From contig JAJRTM010000193.1 in NCBI GenBank assembly GCA_024278285.1, forward strand, positions 1-11,136: 11,136 bases of DNA. The letters run 5' to 3'. Source of the DNA: Planctomycetota bacterium. GTDB taxonomy: Bacteria; Planctomycetota; Planctomycetia; Planctomycetales; Planctomycetaceae. How positions within the stretch are numbered: position 1 is the first letter of the stretch; the number at the start of each line of letters is the position of its first letter. This document shows positions 1 through 7,600 of this stretch, piece after piece. The translations under genes and the position numbers were made by a program. The notes beneath the pieces were generated by a model, which ran no database searches, had not been told where the DNA came from, and saw nothing but the letters and a program-made list of their open reading frames with translations.

Positions 1-434
1 CCCGACTGCCAGACGGATTGGCGCAGCCCCCAGTAGAGGTCCACGACCGTATCCGTTCCGGCGGTGGTATGCACCTGCACCGCGCCGCTTGGGTACAATT
101 TCAATTGCGGGAAGATGTAGGTATTGCCATCTTCATCTTGCAGCCGCCAGCCGGTCAGGTCGAGTTCGCCCTCGCCGTTATAGCGAAGCAGGGCTGTCTC
201 GGCGCTCAACGTCCCCGCGCCGATTACGCTGACAATCTCGATCGGCACGTCTGTCTCCGGGTTCAACGTCGCCGCGGGGAGCGCTTCCGCCGATCCCGCC
301 GGAGCGACCGGCGCAGCCGGAATCGCCGTCTGGCGATAGGTGCGATCATACCAGAACAGGATGCTCCCGGTCACACAGGCCGAGACAAAGATGTTGAGCA
401 GGAGATAATAAACCAGTCGCTGCCGTTGGCTCAT
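1..434 (-). CDS. Membrane-anchored lamin-tail-domain protein (partial, C-terminus outside window)
   Basis: The reading frame is open from an ATG at 432-434 to the window edge, giving 144 residues with no stop, so the C-terminus is missing. Residues about 8-28 form one hydrophobic helix, followed by an Ala/Pro-rich linker (about 36-60). From about residue 66 the sequence matches the lamin-tail domain (LTD) fold, with the typical LTGWRLQDEDGNTYIFP and GTDTVVDLYWG signatures. LTDs in Anaerolineae are usually on secreted or membrane-tethered proteins; an extracytoplasmic role is inferred and the ligand is unknown. A TATCAT hexamer preceded by TGC (444-452) lies so close to the ATG that transcription could start within a few bases of it, so the message may be nearly leaderless; an AGGGG sits only about 2 nt before the ATG. 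Codons are GC-rich, unlike the neighbouring operon. Confidence 0.8.
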   Translation of the reverse strand, partial: MSQRQRLVYYLLLNIFVSACVTGSILFWYDRTYRQTAIPAAPVAPAGSAEALPAATLNPETDVPIEIVSVIGAGTLSAETALLRYNGEGELDLTGWRLQDEDGNTYIFPQLKLYPSGAVQVHTTAGTDTVVDLYWGLRQSVWQS

Positions 435-443
435 AGCCCCTGT

Positions 444-452
444 ATGATAGCA
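444..452 (-). promoter_or_regulatory. Possible extended -10 element of the lamin-tail gene
   Basis: On the minus strand the sequence reads TGC TATCAT, a TGn-type extended -10, about 10 bp upstream of the ATG at 434. No good -35 hexamer is present at 16-18 bp spacing, which fits an extended -10 promoter but also leaves room for chance. If real, the transcript would start at about 437. Confidence 0.3.
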
Positions 453-489
453 CAATTCAGGGATTAGGGAATAGGACAAAGGAGCATTC

Positions 490-524
490 TTTAAAAAGGG
501 TGGCGGGAGGAAATTCCTCCCGCC
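490..524 (-). terminator. Strong Rho-independent terminator after the coiled-coil membrane gene
   Basis: A perfect GC-rich inverted repeat spans 502-524, with 11-nt arms GGCGGGAGGAA and TTCCTCCCGCC around one central base; the realistic hairpin is a 9-bp stem with a 5-nt loop. On the minus strand it is followed by ACCC and then a run of five T and an A/T-rich tail. It lies about 40 bp past the stop at 563 and separates that gene from the lamin-tail gene. Confidence 0.85.
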
Positions 525-562
525 GAGATGGTTCTGTTTTCTCTATGCAAAGCGCTATCGTC

Positions 563-1063
563 TCAATTTGAATGCACTCTTGCTCTGCGTCGACGCCAAC
601 TGGCAATAGCTTTGGCTTCATCTCGCGTCACTCGGATGAAGGCTGTATTGTCAGCGTCAGACAGCTCTGCCGGATACGTCCTTTTGTGTGAGTGCGTAGT
701 GTTTCTCACAAGTACCTGGCTGCCAATTCCACCCACAGTTAGAAATACGAGCACCAGCATAATTTGGACGGGTAGGTTGGCTGATGGCACTTCACGAGAT
801 TCAGCTTGTTGCACTAACTCTTGTAGCCGCTGATTGTCCTGCTCTAAGGCTTCGACTCTTTCGGCCTGTTGGTCAATTTGGCGATAGGCATCTTCAAGGT
901 CATTCTGCAATTTTTGGTTTTCAAGACGGAGTGCTTGGTTTTCAGCACGAAGTGCCCGAATAGTTTCTTGTTGGTCTCGATACTCAACAACTAATCCCCC
1001 GAAGAGCATCAACAAAAGCGTAAAGAATATCACGAAGACCAAGATCGCAGTTCCCGTTCTCAT
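563..1063 (-). CDS. Small protein with coiled coil between two membrane helices, unknown function
   Basis: This encodes 166 residues from the ATG at 1061-1063. The start was chosen because AAGGAGG lies 6 nt upstream, a near-perfect ribosome binding site; an in-frame start at 1102 would add 13 poorly supported residues. Residues about 5-26 form a strongly hydrophobic helix. Residues about 30-88 form a Gln/Glu/Leu-rich coiled coil, with Leu38/45/52 at one heptad position and Asn42, Asn49, Leu56 at the other, as in dimeric leucine zippers. A second membrane helix covers about 99-118. The 48-residue tail ends in a basic WRRRRAR cluster. The likely topology puts both ends in the cytoplasm and the coiled coil outside, though the reverse is possible. 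Terminators on both sides suggest its own transcript. I recognise no family. An adaptor or dimerising membrane sensor is possible but unproven. Confidence 0.75.
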   Translation of the reverse strand: MRTGTAILVFVIFFTLLLMLFGGLVVEYRDQQETIRALRAENQALRLENQKLQNDLEDAYRQIDQQAERVEALEQDNQRLQELVQQAESREVPSANLPVQIMLVLVFLTVGGIGSQVLVRNTTHSHKRTYPAELSDADNTAFIRVTRDEAKAIASWRRRRARVHSN

Positions 1064-1315
1064 TTCCGCACCTCCTTCGCTCGTCCTTAGGCGGCAACCC
1101 AATTAGAACATTTGCTTGAATGTTATTTTGCCCACAGTTTTGGTTTTGTTCAGTGTGAGGGCCGGCTTTCTAGACATAGCGTAGCACGAACTCTCTTCCG
1201 CCATCTCGCGGTTGAAGCGCGAATTCCTGTCAAAGGTGCAGTATAGTGCTTAGAAAAATCAATGTTGCATCACAAACCGTCGGGAAAGCATATCAAAATG
1301 GTCACAAAAACAACA
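1064..1315. other. Intergenic region upstream of the coiled-coil membrane gene
   Basis: No convincing gene is seen in these 252 bp. On the minus strand there is a TATACT hexamer (plus 1240-1245), about 177 bp before the start at 1063, without a matched -35. A TTGACA (plus 1228-1233) also occurs, without a -10 at 17 bp. A small inverted repeat, TCGCG/CGCGA with a 7-nt loop, lies at 1206-1222. The ribosome binding site AAGGAGG of the downstream gene is at about 1070-1076. The promoter is therefore unassigned and the leader may be long. Confidence 0.4.
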
Positions 1316-1342
1316 AGGCCATCATCCACTAGATGACGGCCT
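1316..1342 (-). terminator. Terminator at the end of the signalling operon (possibly bidirectional)
   Basis: An inverted repeat has arms AGGCCATCATC (1316-1326) and GATGACGGCCT (1332-1342), a 5-nt loop and a single A/C mismatch. On the minus strand it is followed by TTGTTGTTTTTG. It lies about 30 bp past the TAA at 1374, the right place to end the operon transcript. On the plus strand the hairpin is followed by CTGATTTTTT, so it could also stop transcription the other way, although no plus-strand gene is seen to need it. Confidence 0.75.
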
Positions 1343-1373
1343 CTGATTTTTTCCAGGGAGGGGTAAAGACAAA

Positions 1374-1709
1374 TTACTCTGGCTGCACGATCAATTTGTA
1401 CCCCTGTCCACGAACAGTAACAATGTATTTGGGATGGCCAGAATCTATCTCGATTTTTTGTCGCAGTCGACCAATATGTGTATTAAGTAGACTTCTTTCA
1501 GTCTCTCGGCTAGCATCCTCATAATCAAAGACATCTCGGATGATGGCAGAGCGTTTACAAAGTTTCCCTGCATGACGGTAGAGATAAAGCAACAACTTAA
1601 ACTCCGTCAATGTCAGGACAACCTCTTTTCCCGCCACCCACAACTGCCGGTTGTCTTCATTTATGCGTATGTCCTTAACTTTTTCAGTTAGAGCAGCGTC
1701 TTTCGGTTG
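1374..1709 (-). CDS. OmpR/PhoB-type winged-helix DNA-binding domain, cut from the upstream receiver gene by an in-frame stop
   Basis: The C-terminal half is a clear Trans_reg_C winged helix: beta strands around VAGKEVVLTLTEFKLL, then the recognition helix and wing region NTHIGRLRQKIE and YIVTVRGQGYKL. It lacks a receiver of its own. The only conventional in-frame start is a TTG at 1641-1643, which falls inside the domain's N-terminal beta sheet and has no ribosome binding site. In frame upstream, 22 further codons, including the strand around KVKDIRI that the family expects, run back to the TAA at 1710-1712, the stop of the receiver/kinase-like gene. The two pieces therefore read as one gene, receiver-kinase-like-winged helix, interrupted by one stop codon. 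This could be a nonsense mutation, a sequencing error, stop readthrough, or a separately translated domain with a rare start (an AAGGA precedes an ATA codon at about 1664). Confidence 0.7.
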   Translation of the reverse strand, partial: QPKDAALTEKVKDIRINEDNRQLWVAGKEVVLTLTEFKLLLYLYRHAGKLCKRSAIIRDVFDYEDASRETERSLLNTHIGRLRQKIEIDSGHPKYIVTVRGQGYKLIVQPE

Positions 1710-3347
1710 TTAAATCTTCCGGCAAAGCATGCCCGCAAGCAAGAGCCGATGGAGCAGGGACGCAATCTCTCGTCTCGTTTGTCTCACATCAGGGTCATAC
1801 TTCATGAGGTCATTCACAGTGCAGAAGAGAAGACCAATGTAATAGGGCAGCAGCTCCTCGCCGGCCACACCTGCTATCTGCTGGCGAATCGTTTGAATGA
1901 CAGTTAGCACCTTTTTGTATTCTGGTCTTATATCAAGAGATGGGATCATATCGCTTAAGTGGCAGATGTCCAACAGTTGTTTTTCAAACTCAAACACAGC
2001 GAAAAGGTCATGGGCGTCCATAAAATGGAAACGAGCGCTCGTTTCCAGAGAGACGGCATCCTGCCAGATCGGATATGTACCCGCCTGAGAAAAATCGGTT
2101 AACCAGGTTGTTTCACCGTCGGCGTCTACCAGCACATTGTACACATCCACATTGCCCAGCACGGTGCCGCATACAGCATCGGTATTCGGGAAAGGTGTAT
2201 CTCCATAGAGGTATGGCAATGGGTCAAGAGCAGACATTAGCTCACCGTTCGGGAATTGAAAACCCAACCGGCCATCATCCACCATGATTTTGGCGAGATT
2301 GGCAGCGCTCGCCGCGTTGCAAAGCGCTTGTATCTTATGTCCGAACGCTTCCGATGGCGACGCTTCTGCAATTATCTCGTACTGTTTTCGGTAGATCGCC
2401 CCCAGGGTATTGCCCTCATCCACAAAGCGACCGCCCTGGCACCAAGGGGCAAGTGAGATTCGGAAGAGATGTTCCAAGGCCGAACGCATTTGTTTGCCAG
2501 TGCTTTGGCGATAAAACTCAGCGAAGGTGTTAGTTTCTTCAATGGTGACACTTGGGATTGTCCAGGCTATGGCAGCAAAATGCAGCGTCTCAGCAGTGTG
2601 CGCGCTTGATGTGCCTATTGCACTGTAATCTTTCGGGGCAGCATCTTCGTAGCGTTTCAGCTCATTTCTGACATTCTGAGCGCGCCCACAAGTGACGACG
2701 AACTGCTCCTCTTTCTGCTGGGAATAGGCGCACACATCCAAAGCAACTCGTCTTTCTTTACGCCAAAAGAGCCGGGATATGGTGATCTGATCGTAGTCGT
2801 AGAAAAGCTTGCGAAACAGGTCCTCGATTTCGCCGGTACGATCCAATAGGTGAGCGCTGTCGAAATCAGATTCAATGAGGGCAACCAAGTGAGGGAAAGA
2901 GAGATGCTCGCGCTCATCCCAGCGGATATCAAGATCCCAGTTGATGCGGACGTGTTGGATGATAACATCTTTTACAATAGATAGAAGATGATTCAATCCA
3001 GCTTTCTTGTCCACGAAATCCACGACAGGTGATGACCCTTGATGATTTACCTTCATTGCATCGCGAACATCTTGGTGAGTAGGAAAGTTTGTAGTAATAA
3101 GTTTAGGAATTGAGCGTGTAGTATCTTTTACTAAGTTAAGACCGCTTTTGTCTTTTTGGTCATCGTTTGTCAGACGTAAATCTATGATAGCCAGATGAAC
3201 TTGGAAATTTTTTAATATCTGGCGCGCCTCAGCAGGACTTGCAGCTTTGCGAACTCGATAACCTGCTCTCTCCATGAACTCACTACAGATATTTAAAAAA
3301 TCAGGGTCGTTGTCAGCAAGTAGGATATAAATATTAGTGCTAGTCAT
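1710..3347 (-). CDS. Response regulator: receiver fused to a degenerate kinase-like (TCAD9/APH-like) domain
   Basis: This encodes 545 residues from the ATG at 3345-3347, with AAGGA about 8 nt upstream; it begins 17 bp after the receiver-TIR gene. Residues 6-128 are a receiver: Asp12/Asn13/Asp14, phospho-acceptor Asp56, Thr86 and Lys114 are in place. Its beta3-alpha3 loop is lengthened (LTNDDQKDKSGL) as in the neighbouring TIR protein. Residues about 150-540 resemble the kinase-fold module described as ternary complex associated domain 9. They have an N-lobe-like FVVTCGRAQNVRNE (216-229), a catalytic-loop-like LGNVDVYNVLVD (397-408) and a DFG-like WLTDF (415-419). Against the usual VVK and HGDLxxxN patterns, the ATP lysine appears as Thr219 and the catalytic Asp as Asn399, while Asn404 and Asp418 remain; it is probably a pseudokinase. 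The stop at 1710 is followed in frame by a winged helix. The receiver call is firm; the kinase-like assignment is from motif reading only. Confidence 0.8.
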   Translation of the reverse strand: MTSTNIYILLADNDPDFLNICSEFMERAGYRVRKAASPAEARQILKNFQVHLAIIDLRLTNDDQKDKSGLNLVKDTTRSIPKLITTNFPTHQDVRDAMKVNHQGSSPVVDFVDKKAGLNHLLSIVKDVIIQHVRINWDLDIRWDEREHLSFPHLVALIESDFDSAHLLDRTGEIEDLFRKLFYDYDQITISRLFWRKERRVALDVCAYSQQKEEQFVVTCGRAQNVRNELKRYEDAAPKDYSAIGTSSAHTAETLHFAAIAWTIPSVTIEETNTFAEFYRQSTGKQMRSALEHLFRISLAPWCQGGRFVDEGNTLGAIYRKQYEIIAEASPSEAFGHKIQALCNAASAANLAKIMVDDGRLGFQFPNGELMSALDPLPYLYGDTPFPNTDAVCGTVLGNVDVYNVLVDADGETTWLTDFSQAGTYPIWQDAVSLETSARFHFMDAHDLFAVFEFEKQLLDICHLSDMIPSLDIRPEYKKVLTVIQTIRQQIAGVAGEELLPYYIGLLFCTVNDLMKYDPDVRQTRREIASLLHRLLLAGMLCRKI

Positions 3348-3364
3348 CTGGCATCCTTATCAGA

Positions 3365-4177
3365 CTATAAATTTGAATATCTTTGTATACCTGTTCGGAT
3401 TGCGTGAAGTAACTCATGGAAACCATTTTTATGAAATAAATTAATCCATTGCAATTCACATAATCTCTCATTAGTTAGATTGCAATCTTCCAATCGAACT
3501 GGAATTAAATAGATATCACTATCAAGTTTCTCATCCCAGATGTTTAGCGCCATTTGGATTTCTTTTTGTACGAATCCACGTCTATTTACTGATTGTTTTG
3601 AAATACACACAACGAAAAAATCAACTTCCCTGATTGCTTTTCGAATAGCAATTTCCCAATTCTCACCCCCTATAATACACATTTGGTCCATCCAAGGGTC
3701 AAATCCTGCAGCAGACAACGCATTAAACATACGACGAACATGTTCTTCGTCTGGGCGAGCATAACAAAGAAAAATCTTCGCTTTTATTAGCACACGTTGA
3801 ATTGACTGCGACAATATTTCTAACCCATCTTGTTTGACAACAAAATCAATAGCAGCCGAATACCCTCCTTGTCGAGGTTGTAATGCATCACGAGCGTATT
3901 TATAGTTAGGGAATTGGGTCAATATAATTTTAGGGATGGCACTTGTTCTAATGGTTTCCTTTGCTAATTTCAAACCGCTTTTATCGCGTTCGTCTGTATC
4001 ATCGGTGAGGCGATAATCGAGAATGGCAAGAGCTATATTTTTTCCCTCTATGATATGCCGGGCCTTAGAAATATCAGAAGCAGTTAGAATTTTATACCCT
4101 TTTCCTTCTAGAAATTCTTTAGCAATCCCTAGGAAATCCAAATCATTATCAGCTAGTAGTATTGTTGGTTGTGACAT
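3365..4177 (-). CDS. Receiver-TIR fusion protein, putative phosphorylation-gated NADase
   Basis: This encodes 270 residues from the ATG at 4175-4177, chosen because GAGGTG lies about 6 nt upstream; a GTG at 4186 would add three residues. Residues 4-130 are a complete receiver: Asp10/Asn11/Asp12, phospho-acceptor Asp54, Thr87 and Lys115, with a lengthened loop after Asp54 containing DERDKSGL. Residues 133-262 form a TIR domain of the bacterial TIR_2 type: KIFLCYARPDEEHV, then PWMDQ, then GGENWEIAIRKAI, then FVVCIS and FVQKEIQMAL. Glu206 in VQKEI aligns with the catalytic glutamate of SARM1-like TIR NAD hydrolases. TIR domains of this kind cleave NAD+ or make NAD-derived signals; whether this one does is inferred. 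Receiver phosphorylation would be a natural switch for TIR assembly. It shares an operon with the sensor kinase. The cytoplasm is expected, with no signal peptide or membrane segment. Confidence 0.88.
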   Translation of the reverse strand: MSQPTILLADNDLDFLGIAKEFLEGKGYKILTASDISKARHIIEGKNIALAILDYRLTDDTDERDKSGLKLAKETIRTSAIPKIILTQFPNYKYARDALQPRQGGYSAAIDFVVKQDGLEILSQSIQRVLIKAKIFLCYARPDEEHVRRMFNALSAAGFDPWMDQMCIIGGENWEIAIRKAIREVDFFVVCISKQSVNRRGFVQKEIQMALNIWDEKLDSDIYLIPVRLEDCNLTNERLCELQWINLFHKNGFHELLHAIRTGIQRYSNL

Positions 4178-4186
4178 TATGGTCAC
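4171..4186 (-). promoter_or_regulatory. Inverted repeat over the ribosome binding site and start codon of the receiver-TIR gene
   Basis: GTGAC (4171-4175) and GTCAC (4182-4186) form a perfect inverted repeat with a 6-nt spacer. In the mRNA it would pair the 3' end of the GAGGTG ribosome binding site with bases at and just after the AUG. The stem is only 5 bp, so it is at most a mild brake. The site also carries a 12-bp match (4169-4180) to the repeat element upstream of the kinase gene, so a protein-binding role is an alternative. Confidence 0.3.
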
Positions 4187-4198
4187 CTCTAAAAGAAT

Positions 4199-4582
4199 CT
4201 AGTTGTTCAAAGAGATATCTCTTTTCCTTATGACTTGTTGGAACGTTATCAGGATTTTCTCTCTATCCAATGATTTGCGGATGTAGTCTGCCGCTCCTGC
4301 TTGGAATATCTGTTGAGTACGTTGCCAAGTAGGTGAAGTAGTAGCAACTACGATAGGGACTTCGGGGGCTTCCCTATGAAGTTGCGTTACCAAATTCACA
4401 ATGTCACCAGCAATTGCTATTGCATCTATAATAACCAAATCAAAATCATGCATTTTTATTTCTCTAAACACTTTATCCTCCGAGGAGAAATGTAGCGTAC
4501 CTAAAGATTGCAAAGTCTCGCTCACAATTTGATCCCAAGAAGAGCCTTGTCCAGCATTTACCATCAAAAATTGTTTTTTCAC
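4199..4582 (-). CDS. Small stand-alone receiver-like protein lacking the acid pair
   Basis: This encodes 127 residues from a GTG at 4580-4582 preceded by GAAAGG about 9 nt upstream; the receiver fold begins at once (KKQFLMVNA). A TTG at 4648 would give 149 residues with an N-terminal extension that looks unrelated to the fold, so it is less likely. The receiver pattern is visible: DLVIIDA with Asp53, VVATTS with Thr81, and ADYIRKS with Lys103. The first strand, however, ends in Asn9-Ala-Gly instead of the two or three acidic residues that hold Mg2+. Phosphorylation is therefore doubtful, and it may be a docking pseudo-receiver or a weak phosphate carrier. It lies between the kinase and the receiver-TIR gene (gaps about 79 and 21 bp), consistent with a role between them. 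The fold assignment is fairly firm; the role is inferred. Confidence 0.75.
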   Translation of the reverse strand: MKKQFLMVNAGQGSSWDQIVSETLQSLGTLHFSSEDKVFREIKMHDFDLVIIDAIAIAGDIVNLVTQLHREAPEVPIVVATTSPTWQRTQQIFQAGAADYIRKSLDREKILITFQQVIRKRDISLNN

Positions 4583-4661
4583 AGTAACTAACCTTTCTTT
4601 ATTATTGCCATAAATACAGCTTTTTGAAGCGTCTTCGTTAATTCTCAAAAGGCTAAGAGAA

Positions 4662-7600
4662 TTATCGACTCATTGGTAGCGAGATTGTCATAGTAGTACC
4701 ACTAGGTCCAGTATCTTTGACATGTATCTCACCTCCGTAAGTTTGTATGATCGCCTGTGCCATCAAAAGTCCTATGCCAAGACCATCGCTACCATCTATT
4801 TTTTTTATACGTTCGTTGAATAATTTATTTTGGATATCAGGAGGAATTCCTTTGCCTGTGTCTATGATGCTAATCTCAATTTGAGTTTCAACCGGTTGGG
4901 TTGTAATAATGATCTGGCGAGCAGAGGCACCCAACATGGCTTCCAAAGCGTTATCAATTAGAAGGTCCAGTGCTCGTCTCACCCACTCTGGGCTAACCCA
5001 AACTTTCACACCCTTTGTCGCATCAAGAGTTAAATGATACTCCGCGATTTGATATTCATCATTTTCCCAAAGTTGCCTAACCCGCTCTTGAATCAGATCG
5101 TTGATAATAATAGTTTCGACCCCATCCTCCGATGATAAAGGCGGAGTAATAGGTTTATTAAAAATCTTGATGGCTAGTTCTTCAACAGTCTGGATTCTTT
5201 TTGCAATTCTCTTACGATCTCTTTCTGTAAAAAAAATCTTTTCTATGTCTTGTTGCAATAGGGTCATCGTATTTCGAATGTTTACTGCATGTCCTTCAAT
5301 ACTGTGCCGCCAAGCATTATTTGCCATCCCCATCCAAACGAGGGCTGTTTGTGCGCCAACCAATCCTTTAGTATGTTTCAATTCTTGGTGCTGACGTGCA
5401 TTCCGGATGGCGACAGCTGCCTGAGCAGCAAGCGACTCTAGCCCCTGTTGATCATCCTTAGTAAAGGCATCTAGGTCAGAATGTTCCGCATTAATAGCAC
5501 CAATAACTTCCTCGCCATGCCTAATCAAAACCACAAGCTCTGAACGCGTCTCAGAATGTGATTCTAGATAATCAGGATCTTGGTTAACATCACCAACTAA
5601 TTGAGGACATCCTGCCTTGATGGCTCGACCGGTGACTCCAATTCTTTGTCCCTCGCCATCATTTAGATTTATCCCCGCTCCCAATACATCAAGAATATTT
5701 GGTAATTCTTTTGGGGGATACACGGCTACAAATCGCGCTTCTTGCCCTTCAACTAATGAAATATTCACAAAGTTGGCAATTTTTCCATCCTGCCCAGTCA
5801 GTTTCCATGCCTGTTCAGCAATGTGGTAGAGAATCTCATCCAATTCCAAAGAACTAGTGACCACCTTACCGGCCTCATAGAGGGCATGCAAAGCAATTGC
5901 TCGTTTATTTGTTTTCGCGTAGAGTTGAGCATTATGAATGGCAGTCGCCGCTTGGTTAGCAAAAACTGTGGCCAATTCCGTCTCTTTCTTGGTGAACTGT
6001 CGAGTAGCATCCTTGCTATAGATGTTCAAAACTCCAATTAGCTCATTGTTCGTGACAAGTGGAGCAACCAATACAGTAATCAGGCCCTCATTCTCTACAA
6101 GTTCTGGCTTTCCTATTGGCTCTTGATGGATATTGAAGATGTGTGGCTCTAACCCCTCTTCTTTGATGATTTGATCTGCTTTGTTACGAGTAATTCGTTG
6201 ATCTTCTTGGTATTTCTTCCCCAAACCAAAAGCTGCCCGGATAATCAAATTCTCATCGCGCACATCCCACAGCATCAAGCTGGAAGCCTGAGCATTAAAA
6301 ATTGCTGCCGCTTTATCAGTGATGATGGGTAACATTTCATCCAGGCTAAGTACAGCATTCACCGCCGTTGAAGTTTCTTGAATTGCTTCCAGCGCTTCCG
6401 CGTACTGTTGCTCTGCATGAAATAACTGTGCATTCCAAATAGCGACAGCAGCTTGGTGAGCAAATAGTTCAATATTAGCAAGTTCTTCTGGAGTGAAATG
6501 GTGATAGCGCCTGTAATTAACACACATTACACCGATTTTACGATCATTTGCGATCAACTGAACTCCAACGAATGACTTTATATTTTCTCGTTTGGTAAAT
6601 TCCCCTTTTAATAGTGGGTCTTCCAGAGCATTTTCTGTTACATGGGGTTTGTCAAGCGCAACAATTCTGTATGGTACTGAATCTTTTTCCACATAATCCA
6701 ATTCAACCACTTTGTCTGGATGATTTACCCCGGTAGTGGTTGGCGGAAAGTCGAATATATCTAAATCCTGATTATACGTGTAAAGCGTTATTGCATCGCA
6801 GTTGAGAACGTTTTGTGTGCCTGTAACAATAGCTTCTAGGGTTCCCTGTAAATCCCCAAAAACCGTGGCCTCTGCTACCATACAAGCTGTACTATGTGCT
6901 TTATTGATTTCCTCCGTCAGTTTTATCTTTTTTAGCGCCATTGTCGCATGATTGGCAAAAGCACAAGCAATCTCTATCTCGTCTTTGCTAAACCAGCGTG
7001 GTGAATTGTAATTCACATACAACACGCCAAACATCTCTTTTCCTGCAGTCAAAGCAATCCCCTGAAAACTCCTGATTCCTAGATCGGATAGAAGGTTTCG
7101 TGTCGTATCATCTAAAAATGGATATTCGTTCTTTTCTATATTTGGAACACCAATCCAGCCCTTTTCCATAAGGTCATAAGTCATCCCCTGTTTCTTGGGT
7201 TTGTGTTGCTTGAATTTTTTCCAAGTTTTGCTCGGCATGCCAATTTGTGCCGAGTCATCTACAAGAAATCTATCGCGATCATTGTCATAGACCCAAATCG
7301 ATGTTGAATCTGCCTGAAGAACATCCTTCGCTTTTCGCAATACTAACTCTAGCACTTCTTTTGTGCTGGATGATGTTGTAAGTTCTTCAGCGAGTTGTCG
7401 CATTTGATCTACTTCATTCATATGCAAGGCGTTCTCAAATGCAATTGCAGCTTGCATAGAATAAAGGCGTAAAGCCTCTTTTTCAGATTCTGTAAAGTTA
7501 TGTACTTCAGCATAATGTACCCATAGCACACCGATATTTACACCCTCTTTTTCCAACAACGGCAAGCAAGCAGCTGCTCTTACGTTCTGCTCAATCATTT

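Noticed and set aside
18..467. Plus-strand open frame of about 149 codons
   Set aside because: It is antisense to the lamin-tail gene; its protein is Arg-rich and low in structure, while the minus-strand frame shows clear LTD motifs and a membrane anchor.
528..833. Plus-strand open frame of about 101 codons
   Set aside because: It is the mirror of the coiled-coil membrane gene, which has a strong ribosome binding site and a coherent architecture.
1206..1233. TTGACA (plus 1228-1233) and nearby TCGCG/CGCGA hairpin as promoter or riboswitch for the coiled-coil gene
   Set aside because: No -10 at the proper spacing and no larger conserved RNA structure visible; left as unassigned intergenic sequence.
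2657..2968. Minus-strand open frame in a different register inside the receiver/kinase-like gene
   Set aside because: Ser/Thr-rich low-complexity shadow; the overlapping main frame has clear receiver and kinase-like motifs.
5798..6010. Minus-strand alternative frame inside the kinase gene
   Set aside because: It overlaps conserved GAF coding sequence in another register and has no ribosome binding site or recognisable domain.
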